Shown here one piece after another: positions 18,657 through 28,110 of a DNA stretch of 64,000 nt. Origin of the DNA: Glaciimonas sp. PAMC28666 (GTDB lineage: Bacteria > Pseudomonadota > Gammaproteobacteria > Burkholderiales > Burkholderiaceae_D); contig NZ_CP070304.1 of assembly GCF_016917355.1 (NCBI RefSeq), forward strand, positions 1,798,001-1,862,000, in the 5' to 3' direction. Below the pieces are notes generated by a model that worked only from the letters and a program-made list of their open reading frames with translations, was not told where the DNA came from and did not search any database. Within the stretch, counting starts at the first letter, position 1, and each line of letters begins with the position of its first letter. The position numbers and the translations under genes were made by a program.

Positions 18657-21600
18657 TTACAAATTCGGGGCCATCCAGCGTTCGATTTCTTCCTTCGGCA
18701 CGTCGCGTCGTTTAGCCATATCGTTGACCTGATCGTCACCGATTTTACCGACGACAAAATATTTCGATTCGGGATGCGCCATGTAGAAACCCGATACAGC
18801 CGCACCGGGAAACATGGCGTAGGATTCGGTGAGCAGCATGCCAATTTCTTCGCATTGCAATACCTTGAACATGGCGGCTTTGACGGTGTGTTCCGGGCAT
18901 GCCGGATAGCCGGGAGCAGGTCGAATGCCGCTGTAGGATTCTTTGATCAGCGCTTCGCTTGAGAGCGCTTCGGTCGGCGCATAGCCCCACAAATCTTTGC
19001 GCACGCGTTCGTGTAAATATTCTGCGAAAGCTTCCGCCAGACGATCCGCTAACGACTTCAACATAATCGAAGAATAATCGTCGTGCGCATCTTCAAAACG
19101 CTTCTCGTATTTCTCAATACCAAGACCTGCGGTGACCGCAAACAGGCCGATATAATCGGCGATGCCGGAGGATTTGGGTGCGATGAAATCGGACAAACAT
19201 TGATTCGGGCGCGCTATGCCATCAATGACCGGTTTGACGGTCTGCTGGCGTGCGCCGTAATAAGTGAAGGCGACCTGTGTGCGGGTGTCGTCGGTATAGA
19301 CTTCGATGTCGTCGTCGTTGACCGTATTCGCGGGTAACAACGCGATCACACCGTTTGCTGTGAGCCAGCGACCATCGATGACTTTCTTGAGCAACGCCTG
19401 ACCTTCTTCGAAGACTTTGCTGGCTGCATCACCCACCACTTCGTCCGTCAGTATGGCAGGATACGGTCCCGCCAGATCCCAGGTCTGGAAGAACGGACCC
19501 CAATCGATATAGCGGGCAAGCGTTGCCAGATCGACGTTCTTGAAGAGGCGACGACCGATAAATTTGGGCTTCACGGGCGCAAATTCCAGCTTGGTACGGT
19601 TGGCCCGGGCGTCGGCCAATTTCAACATCGGTACGGCTTTTTTGTTTGCATGCTGAACCCGAATCCGCTCGTAATCAACGGCGATTTCGGCGACGTATTG
19701 ATCCCGCTGTTCTGGCGTGAGCAGCGATTGCGCTACCGATACGGAGCGCGAGGCATCGGGCACGTAGACCACAGGGCCTTCGTAGTTCGGAGCGATTTTG
19801 ACAGCAGTGTGGGCGCGGCTGGTGGTTGCACCGCCGATCAATAGCGGCATTTTTACACTACGGAAATAGGGGTCGCGCTGCATTTCTTTGGCGACGTAGG
19901 CCATCTCTTCGAGCGAAGGCGTGATCAAGCCGCTGAGGCCGATGATGTCGGCATTTTCGGCTTTTGCCATCGCCAGAATTTCAGAACATGGCACCATGAC
20001 GCCCATGTTGACGACTTCAAAGTTATTACATTGCAGGACCACCGAAACGATATTTTTGCCGATGTCATGCACGTCACCCTTGACGGTGGCGATGACGATC
20101 TTTCCTTTTGGCTTGGCGGCGATACCGGTGCGTTCTTCATCGAGCCGTTTTTCTTCTTCGATGAAGGGAATCAGATGCGCAACTGCTTGCTTCATTACCC
20201 GGGCCGATTTAACGACTTGCGGCAGAAACATTTTGCCTTGACCGAACAGGTCACCGACCACGTTCATGCCGTCCATCAATGGCCCTTCGATGACATGAAT
20301 CGGACGCCCGCCGTTATGCAGCAGTTCTTGTCGGGCTTCTTCAGTATCTTCGACGATCCAGTTGGTGATACCTTGCACCAGCGCATGCGACAACCGTTGC
20401 TGCACCGTGCCACCGCGCCATTCCAGGGTTTCTTCTTCCTTCTTTGCGCCAGCCTTTAAGGTTGAGGCGATCTCGATCATGCGTTCGGTGGCGTCATCGC
20501 GGCGATTCAACACAACGTCTTCGACCCGTTCGCGCAATTCGGCCGGCAAGCTGTCGTAGACGCCTACCATGCCGGCATTGACGATCCCCATGGTCATTCC
20601 GGCTTTGATCGCGTGGTACAGAAATACGGTGTGAATCGCTTCACGCGCAGGGTCGTTGCCGCGGAAGCTAAAACTGACATTCGAGACACCGCCGCTGATC
20701 TTTGCGTAGGGCAGATTCTGATGAATCCAGCGGGTGGCGTTGATGAAGTCGACGGCGTAGTTGTTGTGCTCTTCGATACCGGTCGCAATGGCGAAGATGT
20801 TCGGATCGAAAATGATGTCTTCGGCCGGAACGCCGACTTGATCCACCAGAATGTCGTAGGCGCGCTTGCAGATTTCAATTTTGCGTTCGTAGGTATCGGC
20901 CTGCCCTTTTTCATCGAAGGCCATGACGATGACGGCTGCGCCGTAACGACGGCATAAGGTGGCTTGACGAATAAATTCCGGCTCGCCTTCCTTCATCGAA
21001 ATCGAATTGACGATAGCTTTGCCTTGCACGCATTTGAGACCGGCCTCGATCACTGACCACTTCGATGAATCGATCATGATCGGCACGCGGGCGATATCTG
21101 GCTCGGAGGCGATCAGATTCAGAAAGCGGGTCATTGCCGCTAACGAATCGAGCATCGCTTCGTCCATGTTGATATCGATAATCTGTGCGCCGTTTTCTAC
21201 CTGTTGCCGCGCTACCGCGAGCGCTTCGTCATATTGTTCATTCAGAATCAAACGGGCGAACGCTTTCGAACCGGTGACGTTGGTCCGTTCACCGACGTTG
21301 ACGAAAAGCGAGCTATCGTCAATGGTAAAAGGCTCAAGTCCGGACAAACGCATTTCATGCGTGGTCTCTGGCACTTGGCGCGGCGCAATGTTGGCGACAG
21401 TATCGGCAATCGCTTTGATATGGTCGGGCGTGGTGCCACAGCAACCGCCTGCGATGTTGACAAAGCCGCTTTCAGCAAAATCTTTTAGCAATGATGAGGT
21501 GACATCCGGGGTCTCGTCAAACCCGGTATCGCTCATTGGATTGGGCAATCCAGCGTTGGGGTAAATACAGACGAAGGTGTCGGCAATCTTTGACAATTCT

Positions 21601-22439
21601 TCGGCATAGGGCCGCATCAAAGCCGCGCCTAATGCGCAGTTGAGACCGACAGTCAGCGGATTGGCATGGCGAATCGAATTCCAGAAAGCCGGGACCGTCT
21701 GGCCCGACAAAATACGCCCCGATGCGTCGGTCACAGTCCCGGAAATCATAATCGGCAAACGCAGACCGGACTCTTCGAAGAAGGTATCAATCGCAAACAA
21801 GGCGGCTTTGCAATTGAGTGTGTCAAAAATGGTTTCGACCAACAATACATCTGCCCCGCCTTCGACCAGCGCCCGCGTTTGTTCGAGGTAGGCAGCAGCC
21901 AGTTGATCGAATGTGACATTACGCGCTGCCGGATCGTTGACATCGGGTGAAATTGAGGCAGTTTTGGGGGTCGGTCCCAGCGCGCCGGCGACAAACCGCG
22001 GTTTATCCGGCGTGGAATATTTATCGCAGGCGGCGCGTGCCAGACGGGCAGAAGCGACATTCATCTCATAGGCCAGATGCGCCATGTGATAGTCGTCTTG
22101 CGCAACCGTTGTGGCACCGAAGGTATTGGTTTCGATCAGATCGGCACCCGCGGCGAGATACTGTTCATGCACTTCGCTGATGATGTGCGGTTGGGTCAAC
22201 GACAGTAACTCGTTGTTGCCTTTGACGAACAGTTCGCGCCCAGGTCCCTGAAAGCCGATAAAGCGTCCATCTGGACCGCCGCGATAGTCCTCTTCCGACA
22301 GCTTGTATTGCTGAATCATGGTCCCCATGGCGCCGTCCAGTATGAGGATACGCCGCGACAACAGTTGCCGCAAATGGGTTTCGGTCGGAGAGATTACTTT
22401 GACGTCGGGCTTCATCGGCTCACTTAGCGGCTTACTCAT
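18657..22439 (-). CDS. metH: Cobalamin-dependent methionine synthase
   Basis: Full-length MetH (1260 aa) transfers a methyl group from methyltetrahydrofolate to homocysteine through methylcobalamin. Domains in order: homocysteine domain with zinc cysteines in VGLNCALG (about residue 260) and [10 protein letters not shown] (about 330); folate domain (about 370-640, with [17 protein letters not shown] and [14 protein letters not shown]); cobalamin cap and binding domain with the cobalt-ligating histidine in [10 protein letters not shown]; and the C-terminal SAM-dependent reactivation domain with [13 protein letters not shown]. All modules are on one polypeptide. Its transcript begins behind a short leader with a terminator-like hairpin. 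It is separate from metX-metW. Confidence 0.97.
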   Translation of the reverse strand: MSKPLSEPMKPDVKVISPTETHLRQLLSRRILILDGAMGTMIQQYKLSEEDYRGGPDGRFIGFQGPGRELFVKGNNELLSLTQPHIISEVHEQYLAAGADLIETNTFGATTVAQDDYHMAHLAYEMNVASARLARAACDKYSTPDKPRFVAGALGPTPKTASISPDVNDPAARNVTFDQLAAAYLEQTRALVEGGADVLLVETIFDTLNCKAALFAIDTFFEESGLRLPIMISGTVTDASGRILSGQTVPAFWNSIRHANPLTVGLNCALGAALMRPYAEELSKIADTFVCIYPNAGLPNPMSDTGFDETPDVTSSLLKDFAESGFVNIAGGCCGTTPDHIKAIADTVANIAPRQVPETTHEMRLSGLEPFTIDDSSLFVNVGERTNVTGSKAFARLILNEQYDEALAVARQQVENGAQIIDINMDEAMLDSLAAMTRFLNLIASEPDIARVPIMIDSSKWSVIEAGLKCVQGKAIVNSISMKEGEPEFIRQATLCRRYGAAVIVMAFDEKGQADTYERKIEICKRAYDILVDQVGVPAEDIIFDPNIFAIATGIEEHNNYAVDFINATRWIHQNLPYAKISGGVSNVSFSFRGNDPAREAIHTVFLYHAIKAGMTMGIVNAGMVGVYDSLPAELRERVEDVVLNRRDDATERMIEIASTLKAGAKKEEETLEWRGGTVQQRLSHALVQGITNWIVEDTEEARQELLHNGGRPIHVIEGPLMDGMNVVGDLFGQGKMFLPQVVKSARVMKQAVAHLIPFIEEEKRLDEERTGIAAKPKGKIVIATVKGDVHDIGKNIVSVVLQCNNFEVVNMGVMVPCSEILAMAKAENADIIGLSGLITPSLEEMAYVAKEMQRDPYFRSVKMPLLIGGATTSRAHTAVKIAPNYEGPVVYVPDASRSVSVAQSLLTPEQRDQYVAEIAVDYERIRVQHANKKAVPMLKLADARANRTKLEFAPVKPKFIGRRLFKNVDLATLARYIDWGPFFQTWDLAGPYPAILTDEVVGDAASKVFEEGQALLKKVIDGRWLTANGVIALLPANTVNDDDIEVYTDDTRTQVAFTYYGARQQTVKPVIDGIARPNQCLSDFIAPKSSGIADYIGLFAVTAGLGIEKYEKRFEDAHDDYSSIMLKSLADRLAEAFAEYLHERVRKDLWGYAPTEALSSEALIKESYSGIRPAPGYPACPEHTVKAAMFKVLQCEEIGMLLTESYAMFPGAAVSGFYMAHPESKYFVVGKIGDDQVNDMAKRRDVPKEEIERWMAPNL

Positions 22440-22494
22440 AGGCTTACTTTAGTCTTTGACATTAACTGGTATTGATCCGCAGTCAAAAAAATGC

Positions 22495-22523
22495 AAAAAA
22501 CCCGGTCGCAGGCAGCGCCGGGT
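22495..22523 (-). terminator. Terminator-like hairpin in front of metH
   Basis: On the minus strand ACCCGG (22523-22518) pairs with CCGGGT (22505-22500) around a 12-base loop, followed by a T run at 22500-22495. It lies between the 3' end of the glycosyltransferase gene and metH. It either terminates the upstream cluster or, given a TATAAT box just upstream of it, acts as an attenuator in a metH leader. Confidence 0.6.
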
Positions 22524-22546
22524 CAGACTTACGGTGGATATTGGAA

Positions 22547-22552
22547 ATTATA
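22547..22552 (-). promoter_or_regulatory. Candidate -10 box for metH
   Basis: A perfect TATAAT on the minus strand, about 110 bases upstream of the metH ATG. No good -35 hexamer is found at 16-18 bp. Transcription from here would run through the hairpin at 22495-22523 before reaching metH. Confidence 0.4.
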
Positions 22553-22654
22553 CGTTAAATCAAAGGGTTAAGTGCTTTGAAAGGAACAACCCGTCGTTCT
22601 GCGCACACATCGTGCATCTGCCTCAAACGGTACGGCGACCCGGCGAACCGGCAG

Positions 22655-23356
22655 TCAGGCGGTCCGGCGCCCCGCTACGACACCCAATAAAGTATCGGCG
22701 AATCCCCCGATGGCCCGGGCTTTTATACGGGCGCTGGTGATGACACGAGGCGCAGCGCTCCAGGCAAAGCGGGCGCCGATTTTTTCCAGCGCCGCCACCA
22801 GCGCCACATCTTCATGGCAAGCGAGCGGTGAAAACCCTCCCGCCTTGATATATAGCTCAGCGGAGACACCCAAATTTGCCCCATGAATATGCCGATGGCC
22901 GTCATTATCGTTGTAGGTCCGGGCGAAATGCTCACACAACATCGAAGCAAATTCCTTATGCGGCGACCAGTCATCCACCATGACTGAGCCGCAGACCACG
23001 TCAACGTTGAGATTGAGCTGGATCGACAGCCACGCTGGTGAGACCCGCGAATCAGCATCGGTGAAGGCGAGCCAGCGGGACGCACGTTCCAGCACATAGC
23101 GTGCTCCAGCGGCGCGGGCAATGCCGACATTACGGGCTTCGATTTCGATGCATTCGACAACGCAGCGTTGTCCCGCTGTGCGGGCGGCATATTGCTGCAC
23201 GATATATTTTGTGCCATCGGAACAAGCGTCGAGCACCACGACGATGGTGGTCTCTTCGCCGCCAAGTAGAGGATCGGTGCCCGCATGGAGGAGCGTTGCC
23301 AGACAATGTCCGATCAGCTCTTCCTCATCGTGTGCAGGAACAACAATACCTATCAT
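22655..23356 (-). CDS. Family 2 glycosyltransferase
   Basis: A 233-residue GT-A fold glycosyltransferase. The N-terminal nucleotide-sugar motif is IGIVVPAHDEEELIGHCL, and FTDADSRVSPAW carries the metal-binding DxD-type acidic cluster near residue 118. ANLGVSAELYIKAGGFSPL and HEDVALVAAL give the GT2 acceptor region with its catalytic aspartate/glutamate. No transmembrane segment is evident, so it is cytoplasmic. It is the last gene of a tightly packed minus-strand cluster, 23 bp after a methyltransferase. Donor and acceptor are unknown. Confidence 0.85.
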   Translation of the reverse strand: MIGIVVPAHDEEELIGHCLATLLHAGTDPLLGGEETTIVVVLDACSDGTKYIVQQYAARTAGQRCVVECIEIEARNVGIARAAGARYVLERASRWLAFTDADSRVSPAWLSIQLNLNVDVVCGSVMVDDWSPHKEFASMLCEHFARTYNDNDGHRHIHGANLGVSAELYIKAGGFSPLACHEDVALVAALEKIGARFAWSAAPRVITSARIKARAIGGFADTLLGVVAGRRTA

Positions 23357-23379
23357 GCTTTTCTCCCTTCATGCGCAAA

Positions 23380-23967
23380 TCACGCGCTGTTGGACCAGGC
23401 TTCGATCAAAATCTCCGCATCTTCGTAACGACATAGACTATGCAATGCCGGATCATCGTGAAAAGCGCCGTGAACCGCCTCGGTGGGCTGCGCACGGTCT
23501 TCAAACACGCCGCGCCAATGGCATAAAATAAGTGTTCCTCCTGGAGCAAGTGATACGACGGCTTTCGCCTGTAACTCCCTAAAGGCTGGTATAGCGAGAT
23601 AATAGGCAATTTCGCTTATTAAAATCAGGTCGAATTGCTGCTGTGGCCACTGGCCAGGAAGTGCATGCTGCTCAACGCTGACACTGGCGTGCGGCGCTTC
23701 CTGCAATACCCGCTCTTTGGTCAACTGCACGGCGGTGGGCGCACCGTCGCTGGCAATCAGCTGGTCGCAGCGCTGCGCCAGCGCGACGGTCATCATTCCG
23801 TTTCCGCAGCCCGGTTCGTAAGCACTGCGGTAGCGGGGTTGCGGCAGGCAGGCCAGTGTCAGTGCGCGTTTGCGCTGCTCATACCAGCGCTGCTGCAGCT
23901 GCCAGGGATCGGCATCCTGTTGATATAAGCGCTCGAAATGCGCAATGTCGGAAAGGTTTTTCATCAT
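23380..23967 (-). CDS. NodS-like SAM-dependent methyltransferase
   Basis: A 195-residue class I methyltransferase with the SAM motif YEPGCGNGMMTVALA around residues 50-64, an acidic SDGAPTAVQL, and the post-motif ILISEIAYYLAIPAF and LILCHWRGVFED. This layout is like NodS, which N-methylates the deacetylated end of a chitooligosaccharide. The start codon overlaps the stop of the PIG-L gene by one base (TGATG). Paired with a PIG-L deacetylase and a GT2, methylation of a freed amine on a sugar is a reasonable inference, though not demonstrated. Confidence 0.82.
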   Translation of the reverse strand: MMKNLSDIAHFERLYQQDADPWQLQQRWYEQRKRALTLACLPQPRYRSAYEPGCGNGMMTVALAQRCDQLIASDGAPTAVQLTKERVLQEAPHASVSVEQHALPGQWPQQQFDLILISEIAYYLAIPAFRELQAKAVVSLAPGGTLILCHWRGVFEDRAQPTEAVHGAFHDDPALHSLCRYEDAEILIEAWSNSA

Positions 23968-24758
23968 CAGAGAAAATAAAATTCTTGCGGATGGAGCAAT
24001 CTCTCAAGGACATGGATTGGTAGAATCGGCCCGGATCCGGTGGAATCGTCGCTTTCGAGCTGGCTGCGGTAACACCTGACGGCTGCCCTTTTGCGTTCGA
24101 TCACCGGTTGGTCCAGCGCCAGACGGCGCATGCGATGCCAGGGAATACGCGGATCGCCGGGACGCGCCCAATGCCACATCCAGATAGGCAGTTCAATCAG
24201 ACGTGCCCCGCAATGCAAGGCGGCGGCGACTGCAGCACGGTAAGTGGCCTCATGGTCGGGGTGTCCGTCATAGCGCCAGGTGCTAAAAATAACGTCGTCA
24301 GGTTGCGCCAGGCGCGCTATGAGGGCGGCGAGCGGCCTTTGATACCGCTTTACATTCCCGTCCTGAATCCTGGCACGGACCACTTTAATGTCGTCTACAC
24401 TCAGTCTCTGCAGGGCTTCAGTTGTCTCAGCAGGTCGCACCCACGCCAAGCGTTCGGGGGACCAGATGCGCGATCCCGGGTGACTTGCGGAGCCGTCGGT
24501 TACCGCGATCAACGTGATCTCGTAATCGCCGGCTGCCAGCATTTGCAACAAACCGCCGCACCCGAGTACCTCGTCATCCGGATGCGGCGCGATAATCAAT
24601 ACACGAACACCTTGCGGGACCAACTCCGACAACGAAATATTGCGTACCTGTTGCAGTCCAGCCCAGCGCTGCCAGTCGGCGTCGGGGGTGCCGCGACCTT
24701 CGATGCGGGGCGCCACGTTGCCTGGTTGCGTAAGTTTTTTGGTATTCAAAGCGGCCAT
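23967..24758 (-). CDS. PIG-L family deacetylase
   Basis: A 263-residue LmbE/PIG-L protein. The zinc-binding signature is PHPDDEVLGCGG (residues about 58-69), and the second metal-site motif GHPDHEATYRAA lies further on. The family hydrolyses N-acetyl groups from GlcNAc-type sugars in mycothiol, bacillithiol, GPI and antibiotic pathways. Its start lies inside the 3' end of the acyl-CoA-dehydrogenase-like gene (13 bp overlap), and its stop touches the methyltransferase start, so all are translated from one message. The substrate is unknown. Confidence 0.87.
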   Translation of the reverse strand: MAALNTKKLTQPGNVAPRIEGRGTPDADWQRWAGLQQVRNISLSELVPQGVRVLIIAPHPDDEVLGCGGLLQMLAAGDYEITLIAVTDGSASHPGSRIWSPERLAWVRPAETTEALQRLSVDDIKVVRARIQDGNVKRYQRPLAALIARLAQPDDVIFSTWRYDGHPDHEATYRAAVAAALHCGARLIELPIWMWHWARPGDPRIPWHRMRRLALDQPVIERKRAAVRCYRSQLESDDSTGSGPILPIHVLERLLHPQEFYFL

Positions 24759-25801
24759 GGCTGGATCTTTCCGGCGATGACCTTTCCCAATTGCGCCAGA
24801 TCACGTTCTGCGTGGCTTTGACGCAAGAAAACGGGCAAATCTGCTGCCATGCGGGCAAACTGGGCGTCACGGCACAGCGGTCCTGCACCCAGCGCCCGGG
24901 TGGCTGCGGCAAGGACCGCTGTTGCCGCGGCTTCCACTGCCAGGCGCGCCCGCAACGCCGGCAACATGCCATCAATCTCGGGGCGCCGATCGATGGCCTC
25001 GGCTGACTCTCGCATTACGGCTGCAGCAGCTGTCAGCGCAACGTCGATGCTCCCCAGATGGAGCAGACGATATGGGTCCGCCGCAACTGTAGGTGGCAAC
25101 TGGCGTAGCTGTTGGTGGAGCGCGGCAGCCAGCGCCGACGCAGCGCCAAACCAACAAGCTGCGATACCAGCGCCGCCATGCCAAAATCCAGGCCGCCGCA
25201 GATACGCATGCGGCAACCCGATTTGTACCGCTTTTGCATTCTTGAACAGCGTGTCCACGCTAGCGCTATCGGCCATACCGACGGCGTGCCAACCGTCCGA
25301 TGTGATGGTCACTCCGGGTTGGTCCAGTTGCACCGCGGCCAGACAGGGTTCGCTTGCAATGTTCCAGCAACTGACCAGCGCGTGACTGATGTCCTTTGCG
25401 CCCGAACACCAGGCTTTCCTGCCACTCAGGCGCACTTCGGTTGATGTTGTGTCCGCGCGTAAAAGGACGCGTGCGTCCGGCGGCTCTGCACACCAGGTTC
25501 CCCACACGCTGTTCTCCGGTGTCGCAAAGCCGCCTATTTCATGCAAAATGGCAAGCGCGTCGGTGTGGCCTTCATAGAGTTTAAGCAGACTAAGATTGTG
25601 CGCTGCGACTGCGGCCAATATTCTCCAGCGCGCGATTGTGTCACCCTGCCCCGGCATCGGTAATTGATCCAGCCCAGCGGCGATCAGCGCCTTTAACATA
25701 GTAGTTACATCGACGCTGGGCATTGCGCCGAAAAAATGGTTGATATCGTCGGGACTGACGACTTTATTGGTCGATAACGTATTTTCAATTTTCTGATCCA
25801 T
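24746..25801 (-). CDS. Acyl-CoA dehydrogenase-like protein
   Basis: First gene of the glyco cluster, 351 residues from ATG 25801, chosen because TAGGAA lies 7-8 bases upstream. A longer frame up to 25897 lacks such a site. It resembles the acyl-CoA dehydrogenase fold (FAD-binding middle domain near NSVWGTWCAEPPDARVLL, C-terminal helical bundle rich in Ala with GAASALAAAL). It is short for the family and quite divergent, so I cannot confirm the catalytic glutamate. Chemistry other than fatty-acid beta-oxidation, for example oxidation of a carrier- or sugar-bound group, is possible. It overlaps the PIG-L gene by 13 bp. Confidence 0.75.
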   Translation of the reverse strand: MDQKIENTLSTNKVVSPDDINHFFGAMPSVDVTTMLKALIAAGLDQLPMPGQGDTIARWRILAAVAAHNLSLLKLYEGHTDALAILHEIGGFATPENSVWGTWCAEPPDARVLLRADTTSTEVRLSGRKAWCSGAKDISHALVSCWNIASEPCLAAVQLDQPGVTITSDGWHAVGMADSASVDTLFKNAKAVQIGLPHAYLRRPGFWHGGAGIAACWFGAASALAAALHQQLRQLPPTVAADPYRLLHLGSIDVALTAAAAVMRESAEAIDRRPEIDGMLPALRARLAVEAAATAVLAAATRALGAGPLCRDAQFARMAADLPVFLRQSHAERDLAQLGKVIAGKIQPWPL

Positions 25802-26001
25802 GGCTTGATTCCTATCAAGTCGAATGCAATGAAATTGCGTGGTTGCCACCACTGTAGTTTTGGAAAATACGCTGCAATAAACTCCATCGCGCATCAAAAT
25901 AATTTCGCCGATGAAGGTAATGCCAGTGACACAATTCTATCGACTGTTGTCGAAAATGGAATCAGGTAATTTCCCGTTTGCTCGTAGGAGATCAGGAAGG
26001 G

Positions 26002-26085
26002 ATGCGTATCAGCGTTGATTGTCGCGGCCACACCTGTTTCAAGTGTGTTAGCGCGCTATCTACTAATAGCCGAAGGGAAAAATAA
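26002..26085 (+). CDS. Possible 27-residue Cys-containing peptide
   Basis: ATG 26002 follows AGGAAGGG closely and opens a 27-codon frame beginning MRISVDCRGHTCFKC. It lies in the 372-bp gap between the glyco cluster and the broken SDR gene, with no plus-strand gene downstream. Apart from this frame and a terminator the gap shows nothing. May be chance. Confidence 0.15.
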   Translation: MRISVDCRGHTCFKCVSALSTNSRREK

Positions 26086-26094
26086 TTTGATCAA

Positions 26095-26115
26095 GCCAGC
26101 CTGAAGCGGGCTGGC
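26095..26115 (-). terminator. Hairpin downstream of the SDR gene
   Basis: A 7-bp GC-rich stem GCCAGCC (26095-26101) / GGCTGGC (26109-26115) with a 7-base loop. On the minus strand it is followed by a T-rich tract, consistent with ending transcription of the SDR pseudogene. Confidence 0.5.
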
Positions 26116-26173
26116 CTGTTGTGCGCTGTGTTGCGTTGCTTTACTTTACGTTGTGTATTGGCGAATCCGGTAT

Positions 26174-26874
26174 TTAACGCTGGAGAGGTGCCAGATAGAT
26201 GCCGCTTGAGAGACCTTGCTTAACGCTGCGAGTGATGTCATCTGCCAGTACCTCGTCCAGACCAGCTTCCAGACCATCCAGCGTTTGCACCGCAACCTGC
26301 TGCGGGCTTACCTTAGGAAAATCCAGACCATCAGTCATATCGGTATCCATGAAGCCGACGTGCAAACCCAATACCTGCGTACCGTGAGCGCGCACGTACG
26401 TACGCAAGCCGTTGGTGAAGCCCCACACAGCAGACTTCGACGCCGCATATAGTGACAATTCCGGCGCGTTAACCCAGCTTGCCACCGATAGGATGTTGAT
26501 GATGGCACCACCGTGGTTGTTGGCCAAAACAGGAGTAAATGCCTGGCACATGCGGATCGGGCCCAGATAGTTTGCATCCATAATCTCACGCGCGGTGTCG
26601 ATGGCGGCTGGATCGAGATAACTGACAAACCTGGCGATGCCGGCATTATTAATCAACAATGTGACATCGCCACATTGCGCAGCCGCCGCCGCGACCTCTT
26701 CTGCATTGGTCACATCGAGCTTGACGGCGATTACACCCGGCAGATTGATGCTGGCCGGACGCGCACGCCAGCGTAGACTTTGCTGGCACCACGCGCCAGC
26801 AATTCATGGACAAGGGCGAGTCCCAACCCACGATTGGCACCAGTGACAAAGGCAACTGAGTCTTTGATTTTCAT
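26174..26874 (-). pseudogene. Short-chain dehydrogenase/reductase, frameshifted
   Basis: The minus strand from ATG 26874 reads [20 protein letters not shown], the classical SDR cofactor motif TGxxxGxG, then KVYAGVR before running out of frame. The remainder, [17 protein letters not shown] through LLINNAGIARF, the catalytic YAASKSAVWG and the end at 26174, is in another frame. The span is 701 bp. Removing two bases (about 26765-26766) would restore an uninterrupted 233-codon gene reading [15 protein letters not shown] real +2 insertion or an assembly error are both possible. The second frame alone (26174-26713) keeps the catalytic Tyr-Lys but lacks the NAD(P) motif. Confidence 0.85.
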
Positions 26875-26969
26875 GATCGGATTCCTGATGTTTCAGTTGA
26901 GGGGTAGGCAACGCGCCCACGAATTTTGGACATTGTTTGCAATTTGCTTGCGGCATGTTGTTACTGTAC

Positions 26970-26982
26970 GATAGCAACTATC
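26970..26982. promoter_or_regulatory. Palindrome upstream of the SDR gene
   Basis: GATAG-caa-CTATC, a 13-bp inverted repeat about 96 bp upstream of the SDR start. Its size and place suit a dimeric repressor site. The regulator is unknown. The rest of 26875-27147 shows nothing else of note. Confidence 0.35.
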
Positions 26983-27147
26983 ATAATGCAAGTTAATAGG
27001 TAGAATTTTCCCGTATGTTGGAATTTGACAAGAACTTGTAAGATTTGCCTGCTCTATGTCTGGCCCCCGAAGATAAAGCCTAAAGCGAAATCTAAAGCGA
27101 AGCGTTGGCGAGCGTAAATGCAGGGAACGAGAGAGCGAACGTTGAGG

Positions 27148-28110
27148 CTAACCGCAAATTGCTGGCTTCTCGGACGCCAAGGTCATTTGCTCCACCATCG
27201 AAACGGGTTCATTGAGCTTCAGAGTCAGACATTTAGCGGCACCGCCCGCTTTGAGAAACTCCGTGAGCGGCGTTTGATGCACCGTGTAGCCTCGCTGCAC
27301 AAGCGATGAAACCAGCGCTTTTGAAGCACGGTTAAGGAAAATATGCGCACCGCAATTGACGCTATTGCAGGCAAAATCCAACGCGTCTTCTGCGCTGACG
27401 ATGACGCGTCGATGGGCTGGTACACGGTCCGCAATGACCGCTTGCGAAGCGGCATCGAAAGCGTCAGGAAAATACATCACCTCGCCGCCCTCAAGTGGAC
27501 AAAAGCACGTATCAAGATGATAAAACCGAGGGTCGACCAAACGCAATGGCTGCACTTCTACTTCGAGCATCCGTGCCAACGGTTCCGCGCAGGCCAGATC
27601 AGAGCGATGGCCGTGACCGAACCACATCAAGTCATCATGCCGATCCAGTAAAGCATCACCGGCTCCCTCAAATGGCAAATCCGGTGCCAGTTTCAATACT
27701 TCAAATCCGTGTGCGGTAAACCACTGTTCAAAATGGATTTCTTCGGCCTGACGTTCGACATGGCGAAATCTGGATAACACTACTTTGTTGCCGCGCACTA
27801 CGCCACCATTGGCGGTAAATACCAAATCCGGCACGCCAACCTTAGCATTAATGCGCTGAACGTTGGCAATAGATGAGATTTCGCTGACCAGCACATTCCA
27901 TTGTTGCTGAGCAATAGTGTGATCTGCATGCGCAACATTGCCAGCCATCCATGGATTAATGACATAGGAAACCTCAAAGTGGTCTGGCGCACACATGAGA
28001 TATGTGGATTTTTTGATGCTGAAAGACGGCACAAAATTGTCCTTGGTCACTTCGCTGTTTCCCATATTGGCTTGCGCGAATTGATGCATGGCCCCTAAGG
28101 AATAGTTCAT
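27148..28110 (-). CDS. Guanidino-group hydrolase of the amidinotransferase/DDAH superfamily (arginine dihydrolase-like)
   Basis: A 320-residue protein with family motifs MCAPDHFEVSYVINPWM near residue 38, PDLVFTANGG, FEGAGDALL, YHLDTCFCPL with the catalytic histidine, and the C-terminal nucleophile GGAAKCLTLKL. Members cleave guanidino groups: dimethylarginine, arginine (deiminase), or arginine straight to ornithine as in cyanobacterial ArgZ/AgrE, whose N-terminal domain has a similar PPD...INPWM start. The gene begins within the rocD stop (4-bp ATGA overlap), so its likely product is ornithine for RocD. That favours an arginine-to-ornithine role over DDAH. Substrate is inferred from context. 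Confidence 0.75.
   Translation of the reverse strand: MNYSLGAMHQFAQANMGNSEVTKDNFVPSFSIKKSTYLMCAPDHFEVSYVINPWMAGNVAHADHTIAQQQWNVLVSEISSIANVQRINAKVGVPDLVFTANGGVVRGNKVVLSRFRHVERQAEEIHFEQWFTAHGFEVLKLAPDLPFEGAGDALLDRHDDLMWFGHGHRSDLACAEPLARMLEVEVQPLRLVDPRFYHLDTCFCPLEGGEVMYFPDAFDAASQAVIADRVPAHRRVIVSAEDALDFACNSVNCGAHIFLNRASKALVSSLVQRGYTVHQTPLTEFLKAGGAAKCLTLKLNEPVSMVEQMTLASEKPAICG

Noticed and set aside
22495-22525. SAH riboswitch in the metH leader (GGCGCTGC is present)
   Set aside because: The required surrounding conserved segments of the SAH aptamer are absent and the element is too short; it reads as a plain terminator hairpin.
26174-26713. Intact 179-residue SDR protein
   Set aside because: It lacks the TGxxxGxG cofactor motif, which is found just upstream in another frame; the gene is better described as frameshifted.
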